The position numbers and the translations under genes are program-made. From Pseudomonadota bacterium (lineage in GTDB: Bacteria; Pseudomonadota; Alphaproteobacteria; Acetobacterales; Acetobacteraceae), in the NCBI GenBank assembly GCA_021846225.1, contig JAJZCG010000011.1, forward strand, positions 1 through 44,601: a stretch of DNA of 44,601 nucleotides, in the 5' to 3' direction. Below, piece by piece: positions 23,879 through 35,987 of this stretch. How positions within the stretch are numbered: position 1 is the stretch's first letter; each line of letters starts with the position of its first letter. The notes beneath the pieces were generated by a model. The model saw only the letters and a list, made by a program, of their open reading frames with translations, did no database searches and had not been told where the DNA came from.

Positions 23879-25036
23879 TCAATGCGGCGATATATTACCG
23901 GCGTCGGCTTGCATGATCTGGCCACGCCAGTGGACTTTGTCACCTGTGAAACTGGCAACATAAATAACGAAAGAACAAAAATCCCGCACCAGGAAAAGCC
24001 ACGCATCACCGGCTTTGGCAAGTCCGAGGGCGGAATCGATGGCACGCGCGGCCGCATAGCGGATGCCCAGCACGGCCATGAGCAATATCCAGGCCCAGGC
24101 CGCCCCGCCGGAAAACACCAGGGCGAGCAGGCACCAGAACAGCGAAATCTGCAGCACCGAGGCGGCATAGGGCACCGGCACCAGGGCGCGGATGGTGCGC
24201 GCCCAGCGCAGCTCGTGGCGGAACAGCACGGCAAAATCGTGCTCGGGCACCGTTGTCGCCGGGATAACCTGCGCCAGCGTGAGTTTGTAGCCCCGGGCAA
24301 CCACCAACCGGCCCAGCACCTGGTCATCGGCCAGATTATCAGCCACCGCGGCCAGCCCGCCCACCTGCGCCAGCACGGTTTTGGTGAGCGCCATGGTCAC
24401 GCCCAGGCAATCCTGGCGGCCGAGCTTGCGCGCCAGCAGGGCGCCGGGCAGGAAGGTGTAGTTGATCTGGTTGGCGCCCATCAGCGTCGCCAGGTGCGGC
24501 GTGCCTGGCAGGCCGGTGTAGAGCGTGGTTACCAGCCCAACGCCAGGCCCGGCCATTGCCGCCACCACACGGTCGAGGAAATAGGGCGGGACATGGATAT
24601 CGGCGTCCGACATCACCAGCGTCTCGTACCGGGCGGCAGGGTACATGTTGATGAGGTTGGAGACCTTGCGGTTGGTGCCGTGCAAGGTGCCGTCCACCAC
24701 CACGGCGACATCGCGCTCCGGGTAGCGGGCGCGCAGCTTCTCAACAACTTCCAGCACCGGGTCAACCGGGCTCTGTACGCCAAATACCAGCTGGAATTGC
24801 GGGTATTCAATGAGAAAAAACGACTCCAGCGCCAGCTCGGTGAGCGGCTCCACGCCGCAAAGCGGCTTGAGGATGGAAACCGGCGGATAGGCGGAGGGCA
24901 CCGGCGCGGGTGCGGCGCGGAAGCGGCGGATCAATTCCGTGCCAACGAGCAGCTGCGCCACGCCGATGAGCGCGCAGAGCCCGGCAATCCCGGCGAGAAT
25001 GTGCAACTTACTGGCCGCTGGGGGTGAGCGCGCCAC
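23879..25036 (-). CDS. hpnI: Hopanoid glycosyltransferase HpnI
   Basis: 385 aa from a GTG start that overlaps hpnM by 29 bases. A TTG at 25009 just after the hpnM stop is an alternative; neither has a clear ribosome site. One N-terminal membrane span, a GT21-like ceramide glucosyltransferase domain (PVSILKPLCGVEPLTELALE, SDADIHVPPYFLD, DNLADDQVLGR, HELRWARTIR), and C-terminal membrane spans. HpnI adds N-acetylglucosamine to bacteriohopanetetrol, the step before the deacetylase HpnK and then HpnJ. No hpnK is in this window. Confidence 0.92.
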   Translation of the reverse strand: MARSPPAASKLHILAGIAGLCALIGVAQLLVGTELIRRFRAAPAPVPSAYPPVSILKPLCGVEPLTELALESFFLIEYPQFQLVFGVQSPVDPVLEVVEKLRARYPERDVAVVVDGTLHGTNRKVSNLINMYPAARYETLVMSDADIHVPPYFLDRVVAAMAGPGVGLVTTLYTGLPGTPHLATLMGANQINYTFLPGALLARKLGRQDCLGVTMALTKTVLAQVGGLAAVADNLADDQVLGRLVVARGYKLTLAQVIPATTVPEHDFAVLFRHELRWARTIRALVPVPYAASVLQISLFWCLLALVFSGGAAWAWILLMAVLGIRYAAARAIDSALGLAKAGDAWLFLVRDFCSFVIYVASFTGDKVHWRGQIMQADAGNISPH

Positions 25037-25634
25037 CGGAAAGCGTGGTGATCTTGGCCCGCAGCGCCGCGATCAGCCTCGAGCCGTCGCCGCCACTAAC
25101 CAGCGCGCTGAAATCCGACGCATGGACGGCGACCTGGCTGATGGTGCCGTTCAACAGCACATCGGTGATCTGCCAGCCAGCGGGGCCGTTGGCGAGGACA
25201 TAATCAATCTCGGTCGGCGCGCTGCCGTCAGCCGGGACAATCTGGGTTTCCACGATCTTGTTCGCGCCCAGCGATTTTTCAGTGGGCAGCAGCACGAATT
25301 TAGCGCCCTCACCCTTAAACTGGCTGACATAGCTGGCCACAGTGAACTGCTCGAACAGTGCCACCAGCTCTTTTTGCTGCGTGGCCGGCAGAGTGGCCCA
25401 GGAGAAGCCGACGGAATTCTGCGTGACCAGGGGCAGATTGTAGGTCTGCTTCACCACCGGGTCCAGCGCCGCATAGCGCGCGGCGAAGCTCTGCCCGGCG
25501 CTGCCTGCCTTCATGGTGGCCAGCAGCGCGGCGTCCAGCGCGCTCACCGGCGCCGCCTCCGGAGGGGCGGCCATGGCGGCCAGAGGGAAGCCGAGCGCCA
25601 GTACCAGCCCGGCGCTGCGAAGTAGGTTTTTCAT
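25008..25634 (-). CDS. hpnM: Hopanoid-associated periplasmic protein HpnM (Ttg2D/MlaC-like)
   Basis: 208 aa from ATG 25634 with a signal peptide (LLRSAGLVLALGFPLAAMAA). A GTG at 25655 overlapping the dxs stop (GTGA) would add seven residues before it. The body (FAARYAALDPVVKQTYNLPL, YVSQFKGEGAKFVL, then YVLANGPAGWQITDVLLNG) is the Ttg2D/MlaC lipid-shuttle fold. The HpnM subgroup stands in hopanoid clusters and is thought to move hopanoids or other lipids across the periplasm. Start 17 bases after dxs. Confidence 0.88.
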   Translation of the reverse strand: MKNLLRSAGLVLALGFPLAAMAAPPEAAPVSALDAALLATMKAGSAGQSFAARYAALDPVVKQTYNLPLVTQNSVGFSWATLPATQQKELVALFEQFTVASYVSQFKGEGAKFVLLPTEKSLGANKIVETQIVPADGSAPTEIDYVLANGPAGWQITDVLLNGTISQVAVHASDFSALVSGGDGSRLIAALRAKITTLSGGALTPSGQ

Positions 25635-25651
25635 GGCGTGATAATCGCTGC

Positions 25652-27583
25652 TCACTGTGCCGGAATTGCGACCAGATCGTGGTGCGCCTGCGCCCCCAGC
25701 GCCGCAATCGCATGCGCCACGATGTCAGCCGTGGTCAGCCCCGCATCTATCAGCTGCGCCGCCGGGGTGTTGTGGTCGATCAACCGGTCGGGCAGCGTCA
25801 TCGGCCGGAATTTCAGCCCCGTGTCAAACGCGCCGCTCCAGGCGAGGTGATGCCCGACGGCGGCGCTGAAGCCTCCGGCGACGCCATCCTCGATGGTGAT
25901 GAGAACCTCATGGTGGCGGGCGAGCTGGTTCACCAGATCGGTATCCAGCGGCTTCATGAAGCGAGCGTCAGCGACCGTGGTGGGGAAACCGCGTGCGGTC
26001 AGCTCGTCGGCGGCGCGCAAGGCATCGGCCAGGCGCGGGCCAAGGGCGAGGATAGCGACCTTGCCGCCCTCGCGCACAATCCGGCCCTTGCCGATTTCCC
26101 ACGGTGTGCCGCGCGCAGGCAGGGCGACGCCCAACCCCTCGCCGCGCGGGTAGCGGAAGGCGGAGGGGCGATCGTCAATCGCGGCGGCGGTGGCGACGGC
26201 GTGCATCAGCTCGGCCTCGTCGGAGGGCGCCATGATGACCATGCGCGGCATCGGCCCGAGGAAGCAGAGATCATAAACACCCGCATGGGTCGCGCCGTCG
26301 GCACCGACCATGCCGGCGCGGTCCATCGCGAAGCGCACGGGGAGCGATTGCAGCACCACGTCATGCACCAGCTGGTCATAACCGCGTTGCAGGAAGGTGG
26401 AATAAATCGCGCAGAAGGGCGCCATGCCCTCGGTCGCCATGCCGGCGGCGAAGGTGACGGCGTGCTGCTCGGCGATGCCGACATCGAACATACGGCCGGG
26501 GAATTTGGCCTCGAACTTGTCCAGCCCGGTGCCCGGCGGCATGGCGGCGGTGATGGCGACGATGTTGGGGTTGACTTCTGCCTCGGCGATCAGCGCCTTG
26601 GCGAACACGTTGGTGTAGCTCGGCGGGCCGGGCGGGGCCTTGTTCTGCTCGCCGGTGACGACGTTGAACTTGGAAACACCATGGTATTTGTCCGCCGCCG
26701 CCTCGGCCGGGGCATAGCCCTTGCCCTTTTGCGTGACGACATGCAGCAAAACCGGCTCGTGGCTGTCGGAATCACGGATGTTGCGCAGCACGGGGAGCAG
26801 ATGCTCAAGGTTATGGCCGTCCACTGGGCCGACGTAATAAAAGCCCAGCTCCTCGAACAAGGTGCCGCCGGTGAGGATGCCGCGGGCGTATTCCTCGGCG
26901 CGGCGCGCGGTGCGCTCCAGCGTGCGGGGGAAGCGCTTGGCCATTTTGGCCGCGAAGTCACGCAGAGACATGAAGCTGCGCGAGGAGATCAGCTTGGAGA
27001 GATACGCGCTCATGGCGCCGACCGGCGGGGCGATCGACATGTCGTTATCGTTGAGGATGACGATGAGGCGCGACTTCATGGCCCCGGCGTTGTTCATCGC
27101 CTCATAGGCCATGCCCGCACTCATCGAGCCGTCGCCAATGACGGCGATGACATTGCGCGGGTCCGCTTCGTGCTTCAGGTCGCGCGCCACGGCCATGCCC
27201 AGCCCGGCGGAGATCGAGGTGGAGGAATGGGCGGCGCCGAAGGGGTCGTACTCGCTCTCCGAGCGGCGGGTGAAACCCGAGAGCCCGCCCGGCTGGCGCA
27301 GGGTGCGGATACGATCGCGCCGGCCGGTGAGGATTTTATGCGGATAGGTCTGGTGGCCCACGTCCCAGATCAGCCGGTCCCTCGGGGTCTCGAACACCGC
27401 ATGGATGGCGACGGTGAGTTCCACCACGCCGAGCGAGGAGCCCAGATGCCCGCCGGTGACGGAAACCGTGTCGATGGTCTCGGCGCGCAACTCATCAGCC
27501 AGCTGCTTGAGCTGCTCGGCGGAGAGGTTACGCATGTCGGAGGGGAATTTCACCCGGTCCAGAAGCGGTGTGCGCGGCGGCAT
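25652..27583 (-). CDS. dxs: 1-deoxy-D-xylulose-5-phosphate synthase
   Basis: 643 aa from ATG 27583 (CGGAGG upstream); the frame goes on to 27643 without a ribosome site. Condenses pyruvate and glyceraldehyde-3-phosphate, the first and usually limiting step of the MEP pathway. The N-terminus has [18 protein letters not shown], the thiamine-diphosphate motif [18 protein letters not shown], then [17 protein letters not shown]. As the first gene of the hpnM-hpnI-hpnJ operon it couples C5 precursor supply to hopanoid synthesis. Whether another dxs exists in the genome cannot be seen. Confidence 0.96.
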   Translation of the reverse strand: MPPRTPLLDRVKFPSDMRNLSAEQLKQLADELRAETIDTVSVTGGHLGSSLGVVELTVAIHAVFETPRDRLIWDVGHQTYPHKILTGRRDRIRTLRQPGGLSGFTRRSESEYDPFGAAHSSTSISAGLGMAVARDLKHEADPRNVIAVIGDGSMSAGMAYEAMNNAGAMKSRLIVILNDNDMSIAPPVGAMSAYLSKLISSRSFMSLRDFAAKMAKRFPRTLERTARRAEEYARGILTGGTLFEELGFYYVGPVDGHNLEHLLPVLRNIRDSDSHEPVLLHVVTQKGKGYAPAEAAADKYHGVSKFNVVTGEQNKAPPGPPSYTNVFAKALIAEAEVNPNIVAITAAMPPGTGLDKFEAKFPGRMFDVGIAEQHAVTFAAGMATEGMAPFCAIYSTFLQRGYDQLVHDVVLQSLPVRFAMDRAGMVGADGATHAGVYDLCFLGPMPRMVIMAPSDEAELMHAVATAAAIDDRPSAFRYPRGEGLGVALPARGTPWEIGKGRIVREGGKVAILALGPRLADALRAADELTARGFPTTVADARFMKPLDTDLVNQLARHHEVLITIEDGVAGGFSAAVGHHLAWSGAFDTGLKFRPMTLPDRLIDHNTPAAQLIDAGLTTADIVAHAIAALGAQAHHDLVAIPAQ

Positions 27584-27622
27584 CAGATCAATCCTCCGGT
27601 ACGCCGCGCCAGTGTTATCCGC

Positions 27623-27652
27623 ATTATCCTCTTTATCCTTCACTCAAACCAA
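27623..27652 (-). promoter_or_regulatory. Possible promoter of the dxs-hpnM-hpnI-hpnJ-trpF operon
   Basis: Read leftward, TTGGTT (27652-27647) and GATAAT (27628-27623) are separated by 18 bases, a fair sigma-70-type match. The start of dxs is about 40 bases further on. The rest of the 312-base gap to ispH (27584-27895) shows no clear second promoter, RNA gene or repeat. Confidence 0.4.
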
Positions 27653-27895
27653 ATAACCAAAACCTGTGTCAGCAGAGGCACAGCGCCCGGTTCACCGTTC
27701 ATTTACTGCCACATAAGCGACGCGCAACCGAATTGCCAGCGCCCCTTAACCAGCCGCCAGCCCGATTTGTTCAGCCGCGGAAGAGCAGGTATGAAGGTTC
27801 TCCTTACACTGCTGCTTGCAGAATTGGCAGGCAATGACCTAATGCACCTACCAGAAAGATGAACAGCGTGACAGACCGGCAACAGGATTCTTAAG

Positions 27896-28849
27896 ATGGA
27901 CGGCTCAAACTCTCCCAAATCAATGCGAGTGATACTGGCGCAGCCCCGCGGCTTTTGCGCCGGGGTGGAGCGCGCGATCGACATCGTGGAACGCGCGCTG
28001 GTGAAATTCGGCCCGCCGATTTATGTGCGTCATGAAATTGTGCATAACCGCCATGTGGTGGAGGACCTGCGGGCCCGCGGCGCCGTGTTCGTGGACGAGC
28101 TCGACGAGGTGCCCGATGGCGCGATGACCGTGTTTTCCGCCCACGGCGTGGCCCGCAAAGTGGAAAATGCCGCCAAAACCCGTGAACTGCCGGTGATTGA
28201 CGCCACCTGCCCACTGGTCGCCAAGGTGCATGCCGAAGGCCGCCGCTACGCCGGGCAGGGCCGCGAGATCGTGCTGATCGGCCACGCCGGGCATGCCGAG
28301 GTTGAGGGCACGATCGGCCAGATCGACGGCACGGTTTATCTGGTGCAGACGGTTGAGGACGCCACCGCACTCCAGGTGCAAACCCCCGAACAACTCTCCT
28401 ACATCACCCAGACCACGCTCTCGGTGGATGATACGCGCGGGATCATCGCGGCGCTGAAGGCGCGTTTCCCCGCCATCGTGGGGCCGGATGTGCGCGATAT
28501 CTGCTACGCCACCCAGAACCGTCAGGAGGCGGTGCATCATCTGGCCGAGCTGGTGGACCTGATTCTGGTGGTGGGCAGCAAGAACTCCTCCAACTCCAAG
28601 CGCCTGCAGGAGATCGGCGCCGAGCTTGGCCGGCCGAGCTACCTGATTGACGATGCGGCGCATCTGCAGGCGGCGTGGTTCGAGGGAATTCGCACCGTTG
28701 GTCTCACGGCGGGCGCTTCCGCGCCGGAAGTGCTGGTGCAAGGCGTAATCGAGGGCCTGCGGCAGTTCGGCCAGGTGGAGATCGAGCTGCTGGCCGGTAC
28801 GCCGGAAGACGTGAAATTCAAATTACCGGCCGAAGTGGCCGAAGTCTAA
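27896..28849 (+). CDS. ispH: 4-hydroxy-3-methylbut-2-enyl diphosphate reductase
   Basis: 317 aa. Last MEP-pathway enzyme, giving IPP and DMAPP. The three Fe-S cysteines are in [22 protein letters not shown] and [25 protein letters not shown] and the [10 protein letters not shown] stretch are also canonical. It diverges from dxs and is followed eleven bases later by hpnH, so both ends of the MEP pathway flank the hopanoid genes. Confidence 0.96.
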   Translation: MDGSNSPKSMRVILAQPRGFCAGVERAIDIVERALVKFGPPIYVRHEIVHNRHVVEDLRARGAVFVDELDEVPDGAMTVFSAHGVARKVENAAKTRELPVIDATCPLVAKVHAEGRRYAGQGREIVLIGHAGHAEVEGTIGQIDGTVYLVQTVEDATALQVQTPEQLSYITQTTLSVDDTRGIIAALKARFPAIVGPDVRDICYATQNRQEAVHHLAELVDLILVVGSKNSSNSKRLQEIGAELGRPSYLIDDAAHLQAAWFEGIRTVGLTAGASAPEVLVQGVIEGLRQFGQVEIELLAGTPEDVKFKLPAEVAEV

Positions 28850-28860
28850 GGACAGCAAAC

Positions 28861-30009
28861 ATGGTTCCGTTAAGTCAGGCCCTTAAAGTTGGCGCCTATG
28901 TGGTGAAGCAGCATATCACCGGCGTGAAGCGCTACCCGATGGTGTTGATGCTGGAACCGCTGTTCCGCTGCAACCTGGCGTGCGCGGGTTGCGGCAAGAT
29001 CGATTACCCCTCGGATATTCTCAACCAGCGGATTTCGGTGGCTGATGCCATCGAGGCCGCGCGCGAATGCCCGGCGCCGATCATCGCCATCGCCGGGGGC
29101 GAGCCGCTGCTGCACAGGGAGATGCCGCAGATCGTGGAGGCCTATCTGAAGATGGGCAAATACGTGATTCTCTGCACCAACGCGCTGCTGCTGGAGAAGA
29201 AGATCGACCAGTACAAGCCGCATAAAAATTTCTGCTGGGACATTCACCTGGATGGCGACAAGCAGATGCACGATAAATCCGTCGACCAGGACGGGGTTTA
29301 TGAGCGCGCGATCGAGGCAATCCAGCTCTCCAAGGCCAAGGGCTTCCGCACCAGCATCAACTGCACGCTGTTCGAGGGCGCGGACCCGGACCGGGTCGCG
29401 GCATTCCTCGACACCGTCGCGGACATGGACATCGAGGGCGTGATGACCTCGCCGGGCTATGCCTATGAGCGTGCGCCCGACCAGGAACACTTCCTCAACC
29501 GCACCCGCACCAAGGAATTGTTCCGGGCCATCTTCAAGCGCGGCGTCGAGAGCAAGAAGCGCGGCAAGAAGTGGAAATTTACCCAGAGCCCGCTGTTTCT
29601 GGACTTTTTGGCCGGCAACCAGAGCTATGCCTGCACCCCCTGGGGCAACCCGACGCGCAATGTGTTCGGCTGGCAGCGCCCCTGCTACCTGCTGGGCGAA
29701 GGCTATGCCAAAACCTACAAGGAGCTGATGGAGAGCACCGACTGGGATAAATACGGCGTCGGCAATTACGAGAAATGCTCCGATTGCATGGTGCATTCCG
29801 GTTTTGAGGCGACCGCGGTGATGGATTCAGTGAAAAAGCCCTGGAAGCTGGCGGCGCTGGCGATCAAGGGCATGAAGCTGGATGGCGCCATGGCGCAGGA
29901 CATTCCGCTGGACAAGGCGCGCAAGGCCGAGTTCGTGTTCTCCAAGCATGTGGAGACGAAAATGGCCGAAATTGACGCGAAAAAGGCCGCGCGGGTCGCG
30001 GCCGAGTAA
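28861..30009 (+). CDS. hpnH: Adenosyl-hopene transferase HpnH (radical SAM)
   Basis: 382 aa, ATG 28861. Joins the 5'-deoxyadenosyl group to diploptene to make adenosylhopane, the first step of the C35 side chain. The radical SAM motif is CNLACAGC (Cys37, 41, 44); AGGEPLLHREMPQ, WDIHLDGDKQMHD and the C-terminal cysteine region (ACTPWGNPTRNVFGWQRPCY, CSDCMVHSGFE) are typical for HpnH. The squalene-hopene cyclase shc and hpnG are not in the window. An open frame upstream to 28675 overlaps ispH and is not used. Confidence 0.95.
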   Translation: MVPLSQALKVGAYVVKQHITGVKRYPMVLMLEPLFRCNLACAGCGKIDYPSDILNQRISVADAIEAARECPAPIIAIAGGEPLLHREMPQIVEAYLKMGKYVILCTNALLLEKKIDQYKPHKNFCWDIHLDGDKQMHDKSVDQDGVYERAIEAIQLSKAKGFRTSINCTLFEGADPDRVAAFLDTVADMDIEGVMTSPGYAYERAPDQEHFLNRTRTKELFRAIFKRGVESKKRGKKWKFTQSPLFLDFLAGNQSYACTPWGNPTRNVFGWQRPCYLLGEGYAKTYKELMESTDWDKYGVGNYEKCSDCMVHSGFEATAVMDSVKKPWKLAALAIKGMKLDGAMAQDIPLDKARKAEFVFSKHVETKMAEIDAKKAARVAAE

Positions 30010-30024
30010 GGTTCGGGGCGGGCG

Positions 30025-30645
30025 ATGACGAAAGCCATCGCCCATCTGAGCGCCGCCGACCCTGTTTTAGGCGCGCATATCGCGCGTATCGGGCGGATCA
30101 AACGCGATCCGCCCCTGTTTTCCGAGCCCTACCCTGCCCTGCTCTCCGCCGTGGCGCACCAGCAACTCCACGCCCGTGCCGCCGAGGCCATTCTGGGCAG
30201 GTTGAAAGCGCTTAGTGGCGGACCCCTGCCATCCCCCGCCGCGATGCTGGCCCTGCCCGATGACGCGCTGCGCGGCTGCGGGTTCTCCGCCAGCAAAATG
30301 GCGGCACTGCGCGACATTGCCGCCAAAGCGGCCGATGGCACCATCCCCTCGCGCGCCCGCGCGCTGCGCCTGACCGATTCCAAGCTGATCGCGCGGCTCA
30401 CGGTCATTCGCGGCGTCGGGCAATGGACCGTGGAAATGCTGCTGATCTTCACCCTGCGCCGGCCGGATGTGCTGCCGGTGGATGATTTTGGCGTGCGCGA
30501 GGGTTTCCGGCTGCTGCATGGGCTGGCGGCGCAACCCAAGCCGAAGGAGCTGGCGCGCATCGGGCAGATCTGGGCGCCATATCGCTCAACGGCGGCGCTG
30601 TATCTGTGGCGGGCGGCGGATCTGGCCAAGCCAGAGGCCAAATAA
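30025..30645 (+). CDS. DNA-3-methyladenine glycosylase II, AlkA-like
   Basis: 206 aa. HhH-GPD superfamily base-excision enzyme that removes alkylated purines. The helix-hairpin-helix is LTVIRGVGQWTVEML and the catalytic Asp lies in VLPVDDFGVREG. QQLHARAAEAILGR is the usual N-terminal element. It follows hpnH by 15 bases and ends at a strong bidirectional terminator. Its presence after hpnH is probably just cotranscription. Confidence 0.9.
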   Translation: MTKAIAHLSAADPVLGAHIARIGRIKRDPPLFSEPYPALLSAVAHQQLHARAAEAILGRLKALSGGPLPSPAAMLALPDDALRGCGFSASKMAALRDIAAKAADGTIPSRARALRLTDSKLIARLTVIRGVGQWTVEMLLIFTLRRPDVLPVDDFGVREGFRLLHGLAAQPKPKELARIGQIWAPYRSTAALYLWRAADLAKPEAK

Positions 30646-30670
30646 AAACGGCGCCCGAAGGCGCCGTTTT
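30645..30670. terminator. Bidirectional intrinsic terminator between alkA-like and fusA
   Basis: AAAACGGCGCC (30645-30655) and GGCGCCGTTTT (30660-30670) form a perfect 11-bp palindrome around CGAA. It gives a GC stem with A- and T-runs on the two sides, so it can end transcripts from both convergent genes. Confidence 0.9.
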
Positions 30671-30689
30671 CAGTGTCAGTGCTGTAAAA

Positions 30690-32771
30690 TCAGGCGCTCT
30701 TCGCCATGATCTCGTCCGCGATGTTGCGCGGCACGGGGTCGTAGTGATGGAACTGCATGGTGAAGGACGCGCGGCCCTTGGTCATGGAGCGCAGGTGCGA
30801 GATGTAGCCGAACATTTCCTTCAACGGCACATGCGCGCGCACGATGATGGTGGAGCCCGAGGACTCCTGGTTCTGGATCATGCCGCGGCGGCGGTTCAAG
30901 TCGCCCACCACATCGCCCACATGGTCCTGCGGGGTGGTGATTTCGACATCCATGATCGGCTCAAGGATGATCGGGCTGGCTTTCTTCATGCCTTCGCGGA
31001 AGCAGGCCTTGGCAGCGATTTCGAATGCCAGGGCGCTCGAGTCAACGTCATGGTACTTACCGTCAACCAGGGTGTACTTGAAGTCCACCGTGGGGAAGCC
31101 CGCGAGCACGCCGGTTTCGGCCTGGTTGCGGATGCCTTTTTCCACCGCCGGGATGTATTCCTTCGGCACCGTACCGCCGACAACCTTGTTCTCGAACAGA
31201 ACGCCCTCGTTGCGCTCCTGCGGCTCGAACACGATCTTGACTTCGGCGTACTGGCCCGACCCGCCGGACTGCTTCTTGTGGGTATAGGTCTCGGTATGCG
31301 CCTTGGAGATCGTCTCACGATACGCCACCTGGGGCGCGCCGATGTTCGCATCCACGCCGTATTCGCGGCGCAGACGGTCAATGATGATTTCCAGATGCAG
31401 CTCGCCCATGCCGGAGAGAATGGTCTGGCCGGTTTCCTGGTCGGTCTTCAGGCGCAGGCTCGGGTCTTCACCCGCCAGCTTCTGCAGGCCGAGGGTCATC
31501 TTCTCGATGCCTTCCTTGGTCTTCGGCTCGACGGAAATGTCGATCACCGGAACCGGGAACGCCATGCGCTCCAGCACCACCGGGTCCTCGGCGGCGGCCA
31601 GGGTGTCACCCGTGCCGGTATCCTTCAGCCCGACGAAGGCGGCGATGTCGCCCGCGTGCACTTCCTTGATTTCCGCGCGCTTGTCAGCGTGCATCTGGAA
31701 CATGCGGCCAATGCGCTCGCGGTGGCCCTTGGTGGTGTTCATCACCGTGTCGGAGGACTTCAACGTGCCGGAATACACGCGCACGAAGGTCAGCGTGCCG
31801 TATTTGTCGTTGATGATCTTGAACGCGAGGCCGGAGAACGGGGCGTTCGGGTCAGCCTTGATGCGGCGCGCGTTGGGGTCGTCCTCCTGGCCTTCTTCCG
31901 GGGCGACGCGGATGCCGGGAACGTCCACCGGGCTCGGCAGATAGTCGAGCACGGCATCCAGCAGCGGCTGCACGCCCTTGTTCTTGAAGGCGGTGCCGCA
32001 CAGTACGGGGCGGAAGGCGCCGGTGATGGTGCCGGCCTTGATGCAGCGCTTCAGGGTCTCGATGGAGACATCGCCCTTGTCGAAATACTCTTCCATCGCC
32101 GCGGTATCGACCGAGAGCGCGGTATCCAGCAGGAGCTGGCGGTATTCATCGGCCTGGGCCTTGAGGTTCTCGGGGATTTCCTCGTCATGGAACTTCGCGC
32201 CCAGCTCGCCGCCTTCCCAGATGATCGCCTTCATCTCGATCAGGTCGACCACGCCGAGGAAACCATCCTCAATGCCGATGGGGAGCTGCAGGGGCAGCGC
32301 AATGATGTCCAGCTTCTCCTTCAGCGTGGCGAAGGCGCGGAAGAAATCAGCGCCGGTACGGTCCAGCTTGTTGATAAAGATGATGCGCGGCACGTTATAA
32401 CGGTCCGCCAGGCGCCAGTTGGTCTCGGACTGCGGCTGCACGCCGGCCACGCCCTCGATGATGAAGATGGCGCCGTCGAGCACGCGCAAGCTGCGGTTGA
32501 CTTCGATGTTGAAGTCAATGTGGCCGGGGGTGTCGATGATGTTGATGCGGTGGTCTTTCCACTCGCAGGTCACAGCCGCGGAGGTGATGGTGATGCCGCG
32601 CTCACGCTCCTGGTCCATGTAATCGGTCGTGGTATTGCCGTCATGCACCTCGCCGATTTTGTGCGACACGCCGGTGTAATACAAAATCCGCTCGGTTGTG
32701 GTGGTTTTGCCGGCATCAATATGCGCGGTGATCCCGATATTGCGGATCTTGCCAAGGTCGAAATCAGCCAT
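30690..32771 (-). CDS. fusA: Translation elongation factor G
   Basis: 693 aa from ATG 32771 (GGAGG five bases before). GTPase that moves tRNAs and mRNA through the ribosome. G1 AHIDAGKT (16-23), G2 RGITIT, G3 DTPGH and G4 NKLD are all present; domains II-V follow with the C-terminal [20 protein letters not shown]. It stands alone with no rpsL, rpsG or tuf nearby, unlike the usual str operon. It could be the relocated housekeeping EF-G or a second copy; sequence alone does not settle this. A longer frame to 32816 has no ribosome site. Confidence 0.95.
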   Translation of the reverse strand: MADFDLGKIRNIGITAHIDAGKTTTTERILYYTGVSHKIGEVHDGNTTTDYMDQERERGITITSAAVTCEWKDHRINIIDTPGHIDFNIEVNRSLRVLDGAIFIIEGVAGVQPQSETNWRLADRYNVPRIIFINKLDRTGADFFRAFATLKEKLDIIALPLQLPIGIEDGFLGVVDLIEMKAIIWEGGELGAKFHDEEIPENLKAQADEYRQLLLDTALSVDTAAMEEYFDKGDVSIETLKRCIKAGTITGAFRPVLCGTAFKNKGVQPLLDAVLDYLPSPVDVPGIRVAPEEGQEDDPNARRIKADPNAPFSGLAFKIINDKYGTLTFVRVYSGTLKSSDTVMNTTKGHRERIGRMFQMHADKRAEIKEVHAGDIAAFVGLKDTGTGDTLAAAEDPVVLERMAFPVPVIDISVEPKTKEGIEKMTLGLQKLAGEDPSLRLKTDQETGQTILSGMGELHLEIIIDRLRREYGVDANIGAPQVAYRETISKAHTETYTHKKQSGGSGQYAEVKIVFEPQERNEGVLFENKVVGGTVPKEYIPAVEKGIRNQAETGVLAGFPTVDFKYTLVDGKYHDVDSSALAFEIAAKACFREGMKKASPIILEPIMDVEITTPQDHVGDVVGDLNRRRGMIQNQESSGSTIIVRAHVPLKEMFGYISHLRSMTKGRASFTMQFHHYDPVPRNIADEIMAKSA

Positions 32772-32826
32772 CAAAGCCTCCACGGGCGAGGAAAAAACAA
32801 AAGGGTACGGCGCCACTCATCGAGCA

Positions 32827-32860
32827 GCGCGCGCTGCCCGGCTTTTGCGGCAGCGCGCGC
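32827..32860 (-). terminator. GC-rich hairpin between eipB and fusA
   Basis: GCGCGCGCTGCC (32827-32838) and GGCAGCGCGCGC (32849-32860) form a 12-bp perfect stem with a 10-base loop. Read leftward it lies after the eipB stop and before fusA. T-rich bases come only ~25 nt later, so it may be an attenuator or a weak terminator. Confidence 0.45.
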
Positions 32861-32913
32861 CGTTTGGCAACCCCGTTACCTGCATGGCGCGCCCTATATT
32901 ATAAGAGCCTGGG

Positions 32914-33714
32914 TTATTTCGCGCCGCAAGGCGAAGGCGGGATGCTCAGATGCGTCAACTTCGCGGTCATCACGAAGTCTCCGAAGTCGAGGCTCATGTC
33001 ATCGGCCACGCCATCCGCGAAATAGCGCATCTGGCTGCGGAAATCGGGGTTTTCATCGTCGTTTTTGCGCTCGTAGAAGGCGATGTCCACATCGGCGCTC
33101 GCCAGGGCGGCCAGCGCCGGGTAGGGGTTTGGCATGGGGCCGTGATGGCCCAGAATGGCGACGAAGGTAGCCTGGGCGCCGTCGGCCGTGGTGCCGTCGA
33201 ACAGGGTGGGCGAGATGAATTTGGCCCCCGCCGCGCTTGCGGCCAGCAGCGCCTCGGTATGGGCCATGGGGAAGAGCGTGCCCGGCGGCATCCGCAGCGT
33301 GGTGTTGGCCGGCGTGGTGTAGGCGATGATGCCCGAGCCGTCCGCCGCGGTATGGGTGGCGGTTCCGGCATCGTCGATCTGCTCTTTGCCGCCGTTGTCG
33401 CGCTCGCGCAGGGTGAAGGTGAAGGTTTTGCCGTCCTTGCTCTCCCAGGTGATGTAGTCGGTGACGGTCTTGGTCAACGAACCATCGACGCCGCGCACCA
33501 GCAGGGTCATGTGCTGGGTGGTGGCCCAGCCGGTGCAACCGTCCACCACATCGAAGCTCAGCTGCCCGGTGGCGCCGGTGATGTCGTGGCTGCGGACCTT
33601 GGAAAGCTCAAGGGTGTAGAGCGCATGCTGGCCGGTGAGGCCATCCGCGGCGCGGGCAAGGGCGGGCGTGAGGCTGGAGGTGAGCAGGCAGAGGAGGGCG
33701 AGGGTGCGTTTCAT
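32914..33714 (-). CDS. EipB-like envelope integrity protein (DUF1849)
   Basis: 266 aa with a signal peptide (LALLCLLTSSLTPALARAADG). The mature protein starts GQHALYTLELSKVRSHDITG, the typical DUF1849 opening, and has two lone cysteines (in DGCTGWATTQ and in the C-terminal SPCGAK) that could form the disulfide known in EipB. EipB is a periplasmic beta-spiral protein needed for envelope integrity in Brucella. The gene lies 30 bases after uvrB, probably on its transcript. Confidence 0.82.
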   Translation of the reverse strand: MKRTLALLCLLTSSLTPALARAADGLTGQHALYTLELSKVRSHDITGATGQLSFDVVDGCTGWATTQHMTLLVRGVDGSLTKTVTDYITWESKDGKTFTFTLRERDNGGKEQIDDAGTATHTAADGSGIIAYTTPANTTLRMPPGTLFPMAHTEALLAASAAGAKFISPTLFDGTTADGAQATFVAILGHHGPMPNPYPALAALASADVDIAFYERKNDDENPDFRSQMRYFADGVADDMSLDFGDFVMTAKLTHLSIPPSPCGAK

Positions 33715-33744
33715 GAGGGCATAATGACGTGTCGCCGTGGGGCG

Positions 33745-35916
<2,172 letters not shown>

Positions 35917-35952
35917 GGCGCAGTATATGGCCCGCGCACCAGGCAATGGAAG

Positions 35953-35973
35953 GGGCGGCGGCTGGCGCCGCCC
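35953..35973 (-). terminator. Hairpin after the phasin gene
   Basis: GGGCGGCG (35953-35960) and CGCCGCCC (35966-35973) form a perfect 8-bp stem with a 5-base loop, 14 bases after the phasin stop read leftward. The following bases are C/T-rich rather than a pure T-run, so termination may be partial. Confidence 0.5.
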
Positions 35974-35987
35974 GCAGAGGATTAAGC

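Noticed and set aside
25679-27862. A 727-codon plus-strand frame opposite dxs
   Set aside because: dxs on the other strand has all family motifs; this frame shows only antisense-type composition.
27791-27862. A 23-codon plus-strand peptide (MKVLLTLLLAELAGNDLMHL) before ispH
   Set aside because: It starts with a hydrophobic stretch but has no good ribosome site and no sign of attenuation structure; too short to support.
30606-33170. An 854-codon plus-strand frame opposite fusA
   Set aside because: Antisense of a canonical EF-G gene; no domain is seen and it crosses the terminator at 30645-30670.
35917-35987. Search for an SOS box before uvrB
   Set aside because: No GAAC-N7-GAAC or GTTC-N7-GTTC pattern is present; only the phasin hairpin is seen.
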